The notes beneath the pieces are model-generated. The model had not been told where the DNA came from and ran no database searches. It saw only the letters and a list, made by a program, of their open reading frames with translations. Positions 17,624-26,031 of a stretch of DNA of 64,000 bases are shown here, one piece after another. This stretch comes from JANQIO01 sp965229625 (GTDB lineage: Bacteria > Pseudomonadota > Gammaproteobacteria > Pseudomonadales > Halieaceae). The position numbers were made by a program, and so were the translations under genes. The stretch covers positions 1,612,001 to 1,676,000 of the forward strand of contig CBDDJJ010000002.1 in assembly GCA_965229625.1 (NCBI GenBank). The letters run 5' to 3'. How positions within the stretch are numbered: the first letter of the stretch is position 1; every line of letters starts with the position of its first letter.

Positions 17624-17652
17624 ACAGTAGAAGCCACCTGCAGAATCGTCAA
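17624..17652 (-). promoter_or_regulatory. Sigma70-like promoter for manD, overlapping a plus-strand -35-like element
   Basis: On the minus strand, TTGACG (17647-17652), a 17-base spacer and TACTGT (17624-17629), about 50 bases before the manD start. The -10 overlaps a plus-strand TTGACA (17621-17626) facing uxaC, so the two divergent genes probably share a compact control region of 88 bases. Confidence 0.5.
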
Positions 17653-17661
17653 CCGGATTCC

Positions 17662-19077
17662 ATGCCCCGACCACTCAGCCTGCACGCCGATCGCCTGTTC
17701 CCGCCGAATGAGGCAGTGCGCGACATCGCCCGGCGCCTGTACCAGCAGGTCAGGGAGCTGCCCATTATCAGCCCCCACGGTCACACCGACCCGGCCTGGT
17801 TCGCCAGCAATGCGCACTTCGAAAACCCCACCGCACTGTTGCTGCAGCCCGACCACTACCTGTACCGCATGCTCTATAGCCAGGGAATTGGCCTCGACCA
17901 GCTGGGGATTCCGCGCGCTGATGGCAGCGCGGCAAGCGTCGATCCGCGTGATGCCTGGCGGCTGTTCGCGAAACACTATCACCTGTTCCGGGGCACCCCG
18001 TCGCGGCTGTGGCTGGATCACGTGTTTGCCGAGGTCTTCGACCTCGACGTGCAGCTGGGTGAGGATACGGCGGACAGCTACTATGACCATATCGATGCGG
18101 CGCTGGCGACCGAGGCTTTCCGGCCCAGGGCCCTGTTCGAGCGTTTCAACATCGAGGTGCTCACCACCACCGAGTCACCGCTCGACCAGCTGCTGAACCA
18201 TCGCGCCCTGCGCGACAGCGACTGGAACGGTCGCGTGCTCACCGCCTTCCGGCCGGACCCGGTGGTAGACCCGGAATACGAGGGCTTCGTCGACAACCTG
18301 GAGACCCTTGGCGACCTGACCGGCGAAGACACCGGTACCTGGAGCGGCTACCTGATGGCGCTGCGCCGGCGGCGCCAGTATTTCAAGGAGCTGGGCGCGA
18401 CTTCCACGGATCACGGCCACCCCACCGCCGCGACTGCCGACCTCTCACGCAACGACTGCGAAACCCTGTTCGACAAGGCCCTGCGGGGCAAGTGCAAGGG
18501 CAGCAAGGCAGAACTGTTCCGCGGCCAGCTGCTGACGGAGATGGCAGCCATGAGCCTGGACGATGGCCTGGTGATGCAGCTCCACCCCGGCTCGCTGCGC
18601 AATCACAACCTCGAACTCTACCAGCGCTTTGGCCGCGACCGCGGCGCCGATATGCCGCGCCGCACCGATTTCGTGAATGCACTGAAGCCGCTACTGGACC
18701 GGTTCGGCAACGAGCGCGACCTGACGCTGATCCTGTTCAGCCTCGACGAGTCCAGCTACGCCCGCGAGCTGGCACCGCTGGCGGGTCACTACCCGTGCCT
18801 GCGGCTGGGTCCGGCCTGGTGGTTCCACGACAGTCCCGAAGGCATGCGCCGCTACCGGCAACAGCTCACCGAGACCGCTGGCTTCTATAACACCGTGGGG
18901 TTCAACGACGACACCCGTGCCTTCCTGTCGATCCCGGCCCGCCACGACGTGGCGCGGCGCATGGACTGTGGCTACCTGGCAGAGCTGGTCGCCGATCACC
19001 GCCTGCAGGAAGACGAAGCGGCGAAGCTGGCGGCGGAGCTGGCCTACACTCTCGCGAAAAACACCTACCGCCTCTAG
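17662..19077 (+). CDS. uxaC: Glucuronate isomerase
   Basis: Uronate isomerase of the amidohydrolase superfamily, 471 residues (E. coli UxaC has 470). It converts glucuronate to fructuronate and galacturonate to tagaturonate. The metal-site motif ISPHGHTDPAWF is at ~36-47, and WWFHDSPEGMRRYR and FNDDTRAFLSIPARHD are in the C-terminal third. I chose ATG 17662 because the sequence upstream is in the divergent promoter and unlike the family. There is no good SD. Fructuronate reductase (UxuB), KDG kinase and aldolase are not in this window. A 14-bp tandem repeat begins at the stop codon. Confidence 0.92.
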   Translation: MPRPLSLHADRLFPPNEAVRDIARRLYQQVRELPIISPHGHTDPAWFASNAHFENPTALLLQPDHYLYRMLYSQGIGLDQLGIPRADGSAASVDPRDAWRLFAKHYHLFRGTPSRLWLDHVFAEVFDLDVQLGEDTADSYYDHIDAALATEAFRPRALFERFNIEVLTTTESPLDQLLNHRALRDSDWNGRVLTAFRPDPVVDPEYEGFVDNLETLGDLTGEDTGTWSGYLMALRRRRQYFKELGATSTDHGHPTAATADLSRNDCETLFDKALRGKCKGSKAELFRGQLLTEMAAMSLDDGLVMQLHPGSLRNHNLELYQRFGRDRGADMPRRTDFVNALKPLLDRFGNERDLTLILFSLDESSYARELAPLAGHYPCLRLGPAWWFHDSPEGMRRYRQQLTETAGFYNTVGFNDDTRAFLSIPARHDVARRMDCGYLAELVADHRLQEDEAAKLAAELAYTLAKNTYRL

Positions 19078-19158
19078 CCTGTGGGGATTAGCCTGTGGGG
19101 ATTAGCCTGTGGGGACTAGCCCGTGGGGATTAGCCGGTGGAGGTTAGCAGGCAGCGAT
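19075..19158 (+). repeat. 14-bp tandem repeat starting at the uxaC stop codon
   Basis: Units TAGCCTGTGGGGAT at 19075, 19089, 19103, 19117 and 19131, with a decayed sixth at 19145. The first TAG is the uxaC stop. Units 1 and 2 are identical, and later units carry 1-3 changes. Downstream is the end of the convergent sppA (19189). Confidence 0.9.
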
Positions 19159-19188
19159 TCGCGGCTATGCCCCGTGGGTAGCGGCCTG

Positions 19189-21003
19189 TCAGTTCAGGTC
19201 GACGATACAGCTTGAGCACATAACCGTGACCCGCGGCTGGCTCACCTCAGCCAGCGGTGCCAGCACCGCTTCCACCTGGCGGTAGAGATCCTTCACCCCC
19301 GGCGCGACACTGACCGGTGCCTGTTGCATCATGTCGCGCAGGAAGCGCTCACCGAATGACAGCTCGCGTACGATGTAGTTGACGCGGTAGTCCTCCAGCC
19401 TTGCCAGTTCTGCGGCGTGTTCGATGGCATCTTCGAGATCCCCCAGTTCATCCACCAGGCCCAGCTCCTGGGCGGTAGTGCCAATCCACACCCGGCCGCC
19501 GGCAATGCTGCGCACAAACGGTGCCTCCAGCTCACGGCCTTCGGCCACCACGTCGATAAAGCGCCGGTAGATACTCTCGGAGCGGTTGAAAAACAGCTGG
19601 TCAAGCTCGTCATCGGTCGGGAGATGCAGGCCCCAGCCTGCGTACTTGCTGGTCTGGACACCGTCGTGCTGAATGCCGATGTAATCGAACAGGTTCTCTG
19701 CCGTGGGGAACACCACCGCCACGCCAATGGAACCGGTGATGGTTGTGGGGGCAGCGAAGATGCGATCCGCCGGACTGCTGACCCACATGCCACCGCTGGC
19801 TGCGTAGTTGCCCATCGAGACAACCACCGGCAGGTCGCGGCCCTGGGCGGCCATCATCTCCTCACGGATCATGTCACTGGCAATCACGGAACCCCCGGGG
19901 CTGTTTACCCGCACCACGATAGCCCGGGTGTTTTCGTTCTCGTAGGCACGGCGCACCTGGCTGGCTATCTCGTCGGAGCCCGCCACGCCGGGTTCCAGTT
20001 CACCGCGCTGCAACCCGCCTTCTGCAAACACCACCGCGACCGCGCCATCTCCATCGCCCTCGGGCTCCTCCAACTGGGCGAGGTAGGCTGCAGCAGTGAT
20101 ATGCGGGTAGGTCTCGCGCTCGGCTTCTTCGTCGGTGCCGAAGCGCTCCATCATCCAGGCCCGGAACCCGGGAAAAGTCTTGGTGCCATCAATAACGCCC
20201 TGCGCCTCGGCGAAAGCCAGGTTCTCATAGGCGGCTTCCTCAATCAGCAGCACCGGGTGGTCGTCCGCCAGCTGCTGGAAGATCTCGGCATCGATACCAC
20301 GGCCTGCCGCCATGCTCTGCTTCATGGCCGCCCAGATCGGCTGGTAGAGGGCCTCTCGCTGCTCCCGGTCATTGTCGGACATGCTGTCACGAGCGAGGCG
20401 CTCGACCGCAGACTTGTAGTCGCCCTGGGCGTAGTTGTGAATGGTGAGTTTGAGATTCTCTGCCAGCTGGCGGAAGTAGCTTCCGAAACGCCCTATTCCG
20501 GACAGCATCAGCGCGCCGGACGGGTGCATATAGACCTCATCAGCCTGGGCGGCCAGCAGGTAACCGCCGGTGCTGAGTGAGTCACTGTAGGCGATCACCG
20601 GCGCATCACCCTCGCGCAGTTTGGCCAGGGCCGCGGCGATTTCCAGCGCAGTGGTAGGGCCGCCGAACTGTGTCTTGCCGAAGTCCAGTAATACGCCGGT
20701 GAGCCGCTCGTCATCCGCCGCTGCGTCGATAACCCGCAGCAGGTCCCGGGCCTGTATCTGGGCCGGGGCGTCAACTTCAGGTGGGAAGCTCAACGGCGAG
20801 GAGAAGACGGCCTGGTCAACCACGACGCCCTCGGGCGCGATGATCAGTACGCGACCATCTGGCTCCACGCTCGGTGGCTGCTGGGCCAGCAGGGCGAAGA
20901 CGACTACCAGCAGGTAGACGAGGAAACCAAGGGTAAGGAGGTTGACGGTCCAAACCCGAATCGTGGTCAGTACGTTACCGACCTTTTCCAATCCCTTTGC
21001 CAT
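19189..21003 (-). CDS. sppA: Signal peptide peptidase SppA, 67 kDa type
   Basis: Membrane-bound serine protease that degrades cleaved signal peptides, 604 residues. An N-terminal membrane helix (~15-37, TVNLLTLGFLVYLLVVVFALLA) is followed by two ClpP-like repeats. The catalytic Lys is in DYKSAVERLARDSMS of the first repeat, and the nucleophile Ser in VSMGNYAASGGMWVSSPADRIFA of the second, as in the E. coli enzyme. I chose ATG 21003 (MAKGLEKVG), preceded by GGGAG. A longer in-frame form adds 17 residues without family support. It is divergent from the moxR operon with ~100 bases between starts. Confidence 0.93.
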   Translation of the reverse strand: MAKGLEKVGNVLTTIRVWTVNLLTLGFLVYLLVVVFALLAQQPPSVEPDGRVLIIAPEGVVVDQAVFSSPLSFPPEVDAPAQIQARDLLRVIDAAADDERLTGVLLDFGKTQFGGPTTALEIAAALAKLREGDAPVIAYSDSLSTGGYLLAAQADEVYMHPSGALMLSGIGRFGSYFRQLAENLKLTIHNYAQGDYKSAVERLARDSMSDNDREQREALYQPIWAAMKQSMAAGRGIDAEIFQQLADDHPVLLIEEAAYENLAFAEAQGVIDGTKTFPGFRAWMMERFGTDEEAERETYPHITAAAYLAQLEEPEGDGDGAVAVVFAEGGLQRGELEPGVAGSDEIASQVRRAYENENTRAIVVRVNSPGGSVIASDMIREEMMAAQGRDLPVVVSMGNYAASGGMWVSSPADRIFAAPTTITGSIGVAVVFPTAENLFDYIGIQHDGVQTSKYAGWGLHLPTDDELDQLFFNRSESIYRRFIDVVAEGRELEAPFVRSIAGGRVWIGTTAQELGLVDELGDLEDAIEHAAELARLEDYRVNYIVRELSFGERFLRDMMQQAPVSVAPGVKDLYRQVEAVLAPLAEVSQPRVTVMCSSCIVDLN

Positions 21004-21107
21004 GGTGCTCTCCCTTACAGATTTGACAGCGAGTATACAGCCTCGCCCACACACTATTGCTGCGGCTACACTTACAGGTCTTACCGGAGATTACGCAAGG
21101 ACACAGC

Positions 21108-22073
21108 TTGGAAACCACACGGAATGCGGTGAACGCGGTGATCGAAGCGATGAATCGATCGGTGATCGGCCAGGAAACTGTCACCGAAGCCCTGGCCATC
21201 GCCCTGCTCTGCAACGGCAACCTGATGCTGGAAGGCTATCCCGGCACGGCGAAAACCCGGTCTATCAAAACCCTCGCCCAGGTACTGGAAGCCAGCCTGG
21301 GCCGCATACAGTTCACGCCCGACCTGTTGCCTTCCGACGTCACCGGTACCGAGGTCTACCAGGACGTGGCCGGGCAACAAACCCTCACCTTCCAGCAGGG
21401 CCCCATCTTCAACAACCTGGTGCTGGCCGATGAAATCAATCGTGCACCGGCCAAGGTCCAGGCCGCCCTGCTGGAAGCCATGGAGGAACGCCAGGTCACC
21501 GTGGCCGGCAAGACCTACCCGCTGCCTCCCCTGTTCATGGTGCTGGCGACCCAGAACCCCATCGAGCAGGAGGGCACCTATCCCCTGCCGGAAGCGCAGA
21601 TGGACCGTTTCCTCATGAAGGTAAACCTCGACTACCCGGACGGCGACGCCGAGCTCGGCATCGTGCGCCTGGTGCACGGCGAGGAGTCACCGTCAACTTC
21701 ACAGGCCACCGTGGTGCCACAGGACCAGGTCTTCGCGGCCCGCGAAGCCGTACGCCAGGTGCATGCCAGTGACAACGTGGAACGCTACATGGTGGACATC
21801 GTCATGGCGACCCGGGCACCCGGCGGCTTCGAGGGCGACCTGCCCCACTGGATCGAAATCGGTTCCAGCCCGCGCGCCAGTATCAGCCTGCACCGGACCG
21901 CACGGGCCCGTGCCTTCCTGCAGGGGCGCGACTTCGTGGACCCGGACGATGTGCGAGCGGTGGCCCACGGTGTACTGCGGCATCGCCTGATCCTCAGCTA
22001 CGATGCCCTGGCCGATAACATCACGCCCGACCAGGTCATCGACGAAATCCTGCGCCAGGTCGCCGTGGCCTGA
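21108..22073 (+). CDS. MoxR family AAA+ ATPase
   Basis: AAA+ chaperone-type ATPase, 321 residues, first gene of a Bat-type operon. Walker A is GYPGTAKTRSIKTLAQ (~44-59), Walker B LVLADEINRAPAKVQAALLEAMEERQ (~105-130), and sensor 1 LATQNPIEQEGTYPLPEAQMDRF follows. I chose TTG 21108 with AAGGA six bases upstream, which gives the usual N-terminus. ATG 21150 is an alternative and would shorten the protein by 14 residues. MoxR proteins work with VWA-domain partners, four genes of which follow directly. Confidence 0.9.
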   Translation: METTRNAVNAVIEAMNRSVIGQETVTEALAIALLCNGNLMLEGYPGTAKTRSIKTLAQVLEASLGRIQFTPDLLPSDVTGTEVYQDVAGQQTLTFQQGPIFNNLVLADEINRAPAKVQAALLEAMEERQVTVAGKTYPLPPLFMVLATQNPIEQEGTYPLPEAQMDRFLMKVNLDYPDGDAELGIVRLVHGEESPSTSQATVVPQDQVFAAREAVRQVHASDNVERYMVDIVMATRAPGGFEGDLPHWIEIGSSPRASISLHRTARARAFLQGRDFVDPDDVRAVAHGVLRHRLILSYDALADNITPDQVIDEILRQVAVA

Positions 22074-22987
22074 TGTCCACGGGCATCTATACCGATACCG
22101 CGAGCCTGGCACGACTGCGCCACAGCGCCCATGGATTCTCGCTGCTACCGCAACAGCCGGTGGGCAGCCTGCTGGCCGGCCGGAAACGCTCAAGGCTGCG
22201 CGGTCGTGGTCTCGACTTCGAGGAATTGCGCCACTACCGGCCGGGCGACGATATTCGCACCATGGATTGGCGCGTCACCAATCGCACCGGCAAGCCCCAT
22301 GTGCGGGTCTACACCGAGGAGCGCGACCGCCCGGTGATCCTGGTGGTGGACCAGCGCCTCGGCATGTTCTTTGGCAGTCGCGTGAAAATGAAATCCGTGG
22401 TGGCGGCCGAGCTCGCCGCTCTGGCCGGCTGGCGCGTGCTGTCCCAGGGTGACCGGGTGGGCAGCATCTTTTTCAACGACAGCCACTGCGTACAGTCGCG
22501 GCCGTCACGCAGCGAGCGCATGCTGCTGAAAAGCCTGGGTCAGCTCGCCCAGATGAACGGCGAGCTGCGGGCCGACCAACGTACGGCCCACGCGCCCGGC
22601 CAACTCGCGTCGGCCCTGAATATCGCGGAGCGCATGGTAGGTCACGATTACCTGGTATGCATCATCTCCGATTTCGATGGCTGGGGTCCGGCGAGCCTTG
22701 CCAGCGTCAAACGCATGGCACGTCATAACGACCTGATCGCCGCGCTGGTATTCGATCCGCTGGAGGCAGACATCAGTCCAGCCAGCAGCCTGGTGGTGTC
22801 CGACGGCCACTACCAGCTACAGGTCGAACCGGAACGCCGTGACCTGGGCCGGCGCTTCCAGGATAGCTTCAAGGACAGCCTCAGTGAGCTGCAACAGGAA
22901 CTGCGCAAGCACGGCATGCCGGTATTGCCTATCGATACGGTCAACCCGGTGTTCGAACAACTCCGGCAGGAACTGGGGCGGCACTAG
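22073..22987 (+). CDS. DUF58 domain protein (MoxR/Bat operon)
   Basis: A 304-residue VWA-like protein. The DUF58 signature is at ~42-75: RGLDFEELRHYRPGDDIRTM followed by DWRVTNRTGKPHVR. VILVVDQRLGMFFGSR (~89-104) replaces a full MIDAS motif. The ATG overlaps the moxR stop (TGATG). Proteins of this type occur next to MoxR in nearly all such operons. The biochemical activity is not established. Confidence 0.9.
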   Translation: MSTGIYTDTASLARLRHSAHGFSLLPQQPVGSLLAGRKRSRLRGRGLDFEELRHYRPGDDIRTMDWRVTNRTGKPHVRVYTEERDRPVILVVDQRLGMFFGSRVKMKSVVAAELAALAGWRVLSQGDRVGSIFFNDSHCVQSRPSRSERMLLKSLGQLAQMNGELRADQRTAHAPGQLASALNIAERMVGHDYLVCIISDFDGWGPASLASVKRMARHNDLIAALVFDPLEADISPASSLVVSDGHYQLQVEPERRDLGRRFQDSFKDSLSELQQELRKHGMPVLPIDTVNPVFEQLRQELGRH

Positions 22988-22989
22988 GT

Positions 22990-23484
22990 ATGGCTTCGCC
23001 GCCCCTGCCGGATGTTTTCGGCAACTATGCGATCCGGGGCATACAGGAAGTCCTGCCGCCGGAACCCGTCTCCTGGTGGCCGCAAACGCCGGGCTGGCTG
23101 GTGATCGCCGCCCTGCTTGTCGCCTGGCTGGGGCGCCGTGGCTGGCTAGCCTGGCGTCGCTGGCAACGCAATCGCTATCGGCGCGATGCGCTCGACGCGC
23201 TGGCGACGCTGGGCGGTGAACCCGCCATGCGGCTACAGGCCGCGGCCGCGATTCTCAAACTGGCCGCGCTCTCGGCCCACCCGCGTCCCCAGGTGGCCGG
23301 GCTCAGCGGACAGGCCTGGCTCGACTGGCTGGAGTCGCAGTATGCGGCCTTCAGCGACAGCAGCCGCAGGCTGCTGGCCGAGACCCAGTATCGCCCTGCG
23401 GTTTCGCTGCAGGAGGTGGAACTGGATCGCCTGGTCCAGGAGTGCGCAGTCTGGGTCCGCAGGCATCCGGAGCCAGCGCCATGA
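22990..23484 (+). CDS. DUF4381 domain membrane protein
   Basis: A 164-residue protein with one membrane helix at ~36-52 (LVIAALLVAWLGRRGWLAW), preceded by the motif LPDVFGNYAIRGIQEVLPPEPVSWWPQTPGW typical of DUF4381. A basic stretch follows the helix (RRWQRNRYRRDAL), then an alpha-helical cytoplasmic part. It lies two bases after the DUF58 stop. Its own stop overlaps the batA ATG (ATGA). It is a standing member of MoxR-VWA operons, with unknown function. Confidence 0.85.
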   Translation: MASPPLPDVFGNYAIRGIQEVLPPEPVSWWPQTPGWLVIAALLVAWLGRRGWLAWRRWQRNRYRRDALDALATLGGEPAMRLQAAAAILKLAALSAHPRPQVAGLSGQAWLDWLESQYAAFSDSSRRLLAETQYRPAVSLQEVELDRLVQECAVWVRRHPEPAP

Positions 23485-24470
23485 TTGAGCTGGCCCACCC
23501 GCTGTGGCTGCTGTTGCTGCCATTGCCCCTGCTGCTGAGACGCCTGCCGGCTTTCAAGCACCGCCGCGACTCGGTCAAGGTACCCTTCTTCCAGCGCCTG
23601 GTGGAGCTCAGCGAGGAAGCCCCGCAGACCGGCGCCGTGGTGCTGGTGAAAACCACCCTGCAAAAAGTACTGGTAGTGTTTACCTGGCTGTGCCTGGTGC
23701 TGGCAGCCGCCAAGCCGGAATGGGTCGGTGAGCCCATCGCGCAGACCCGCTCGGCCCGCGACCTGATGGTGGCGGTTGACCTGTCCGGCTCCATGCAGGC
23801 CACGGACTTTGCCACACCCGACGGCCGGCAGATCGATCGACTGCAGGCGGTCAAACGGGTGCTGACAGAGCTGGCCGAGGAACGCGGCGGAGATCGCCTC
23901 GGGCTGATTGTGTTTGGCAGTGCCCCCTACCTGCAGGCGCCGTTTACCGAAGACCATGACACCTGGCGCACGCTGCTGATGGAAACCGAGATCGGCATGG
24001 CCGGCCAGAGTACCGTGTTCGGCGACGCCATTGGCCTGGCCATCCACCTGTTCGAGAAATCCGCCACCGAAAACCGGGTGCTGATGATTCTCACCGATGG
24101 CAATGACACCGGCAGCACCGTGCCGCCGGTGGAGGCGGCCAAGGTGGCGCGCAGCCGAGACATCCGCATCCATACCGTGGCCATGGGTGACCCCACCAGC
24201 GTCGGCGAGGAGGAACTGGATGTGGAAACCCTGCAGCGCGTGGCTGAGCTGACCGGCGGCGCCTACTTCCAGGCCATGGACCGCGGCGAACTGGAACGCG
24301 CCTACGCCGCGATTGCCGCCCTGGAGCCGGAGGAGTACGAGAGCATCAGCTTCCGTCCACGCCACAGCCTGCACCACATCCCGGTTGCCCTGGTGATGCT
24401 GTACTACGGCATCTACCACGTGCTGGCGGGACTGGACGCCAGCCGCCGCAGATCCGCCCATGCCCACTGA
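23481..24470 (+). CDS. BatA-like VWA protein
   Basis: Membrane-anchored von Willebrand A protein, 329 residues. There are two helices at the N-terminus (~8-20 and ~57-75) and one at the C-terminus (~303-320). The MIDAS motif DLSGSMQ at ~97 (DxSxS) is complete, with the Thr in a later loop and the Asp in LTDGNDTGS. I chose ATG 23481, which overlaps the DUF4381 stop, over an earlier in-frame ATG at 23442. An intact MIDAS implies divalent-metal-dependent binding of a partner. Confidence 0.9.
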   Translation: MIELAHPLWLLLLPLPLLLRRLPAFKHRRDSVKVPFFQRLVELSEEAPQTGAVVLVKTTLQKVLVVFTWLCLVLAAAKPEWVGEPIAQTRSARDLMVAVDLSGSMQATDFATPDGRQIDRLQAVKRVLTELAEERGGDRLGLIVFGSAPYLQAPFTEDHDTWRTLLMETEIGMAGQSTVFGDAIGLAIHLFEKSATENRVLMILTDGNDTGSTVPPVEAAKVARSRDIRIHTVAMGDPTSVGEEELDVETLQRVAELTGGAYFQAMDRGELERAYAAIAALEPEEYESISFRPRHSLHHIPVALVMLYYGIYHVLAGLDASRRRSAHAH

Positions 24471-26031
24471 CGCGCTGCTGGAGAACTTCCACTTCCTGCG
24501 CCCGGCCTGGGGGCTGCTGCTGATCCTGCCCGCGATTGCCCTGGTCATGCAGTGGCGCCGGGAACGTGGTGAATCCAGTTGGGGGGACATTATCGCGCCC
24601 CACCTGCTCAGTGCCCTGCGCCTGCGCCAGTTCAGCCACCGGCTGCTGAGTCCGGCGACGGTGGCCGCACTGCTGATGGTTATTATGGCCATCGTCGCCA
24701 TGGGTCCGAGCTGGCGCCAGCAGCCCTCGCCCCTGACCCGGGATGAAGCTGCCCTGGTCGTGTTGCTGGACACCTCGCGCTCGATGCAGGCGGACGACGT
24801 ACAGCCCTCTCGCCTGCTGCGCGCGCGACAGAAAATTGCCGACCTGCTGGAGCAGCGCGCCGGCTCCCGCACGGCGATGCTGGTTTACGCCGGCAGCGCA
24901 CACACCGTGCTCGACCTGACCGACGATATCGATATTCTCTGGCAATACCTGGCGGCGCTGGATACCGACATCATGCCGCGGCGCGGCAAGTTTGCCGAGT
25001 ACGCGCTGCCGCTGGTGGAGCGCATCGTTGGTGACAGCACGGCCCCCACCACTGTATTGCTGATCACCGACGGCGTGTCCGACAGCAGCGCCGACGAGTT
25101 CAGCCGTTGGTTTGACGAGCGGCCGCACCAGTTGCTGGTGCTCGGCGTGGGCACCGAGCAGCCGTCTGAAGGCATCGCTCCGCTGGAGGTCGCCGCGCTC
25201 AAGTCACTGGCACGCGACTCGGGCGGGCGCTATTTCAGCCTGACCATTGACGACAACGATGTGCGCGACATTGCTCGCCGCGTCGAGGCCCACTACGTGG
25301 TGACTGAAGATAGCGCCGTGCCCTGGCTGGACAGCGGCTACAGCCTGGTATTTCCCTGCCTGGCCCTGTTCCTGCTGTGGTTCCGACGCGGCTGGACCCT
25401 GCAGTGGTGCCTGTTGTTGGCCCTGGGGTTGGCCGAACCCCAGGCGGCCCGGGCTGAGGGCAATGCCTTCCTCGACCTGTGGCTGACACCGGACCAGCAG
25501 GGTGCGCTGCTGATGCAGCGGGGCGACTATGAGACCGCGGCCCAGCGCTTTCGCGACCCGCTGCGCAAGGGGTTTGCCTACTACTACGCAGAACAGTTCG
25601 AGCTCGCCGCAGAGTACTTTGCGCGCGTCGACACGCCGGCGGCGCGCTTCAACCAGGCCAACGCCCTGGCTCACGGTGAACACTACCTGCGGGCAGTGTC
25701 GATATACGAAAGCCTGCTGGCCGAGAACCCGGCCTTCCGCGCTGCCGAGCACAATCGGCGGATCGTCCAGGAGCTGATCGATGCCATCAACATCATGAGC
25801 GAATCCCAGGCCGATGAAGGCCTGGGCTCTAAGGAACTGGGCGAGGATGAGCCGCGCCGGGCGGAGGGCGCGGAGCGCGTCACAATGTCCGCTGACCAGA
25901 TCGAGCAGTTCAGCGCCGAGGACATCCTGCAGGACGAGAAGATCAGCGAGATGTGGATGCGCAGCGTACAGCGCGACCCATCACACTTCCTGTCGATCAA
26001 GTTCGGCATGCAGCTGGAGCAGCGGCAGTGA
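24460..26031 (+). CDS. BatB-like VWA protein with TPR region
   Basis: A 523-residue protein with N-terminal helices (~18-30, ~66-82), a VWA domain with MIDAS VLLDTSRSMQADDV (~100-113), a membrane helix at ~298-328 and a periplasmic TPR-like part. The TPR part (~345-440) contains LLMQRGDYETAAQRFRDPLR, AYYYAEQFELAAEYFARV and ANALAHGEHYLRAVSIYESLL. It corresponds to BatB and BatC fused, as is common in gammaproteobacteria. The tail (~450-523) is acidic. The start overlaps the end of batA by 11 bases. Confidence 0.88.
   Translation: MPTDALLENFHFLRPAWGLLLILPAIALVMQWRRERGESSWGDIIAPHLLSALRLRQFSHRLLSPATVAALLMVIMAIVAMGPSWRQQPSPLTRDEAALVVLLDTSRSMQADDVQPSRLLRARQKIADLLEQRAGSRTAMLVYAGSAHTVLDLTDDIDILWQYLAALDTDIMPRRGKFAEYALPLVERIVGDSTAPTTVLLITDGVSDSSADEFSRWFDERPHQLLVLGVGTEQPSEGIAPLEVAALKSLARDSGGRYFSLTIDDNDVRDIARRVEAHYVVTEDSAVPWLDSGYSLVFPCLALFLLWFRRGWTLQWCLLLALGLAEPQAARAEGNAFLDLWLTPDQQGALLMQRGDYETAAQRFRDPLRKGFAYYYAEQFELAAEYFARVDTPAARFNQANALAHGEHYLRAVSIYESLLAENPAFRAAEHNRRIVQELIDAINIMSESQADEGLGSKELGEDEPRRAEGAERVTMSADQIEQFSAEDILQDEKISEMWMRSVQRDPSHFLSIKFGMQLEQRQ

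Noticed and set aside
23175..24872. 565-residue minus-strand open frame across batA
   Set aside because: Antisense of DUF4381/batA/batB. No recognisable motif, rich in Arg/Gln/Gly as expected from codon-position bias.
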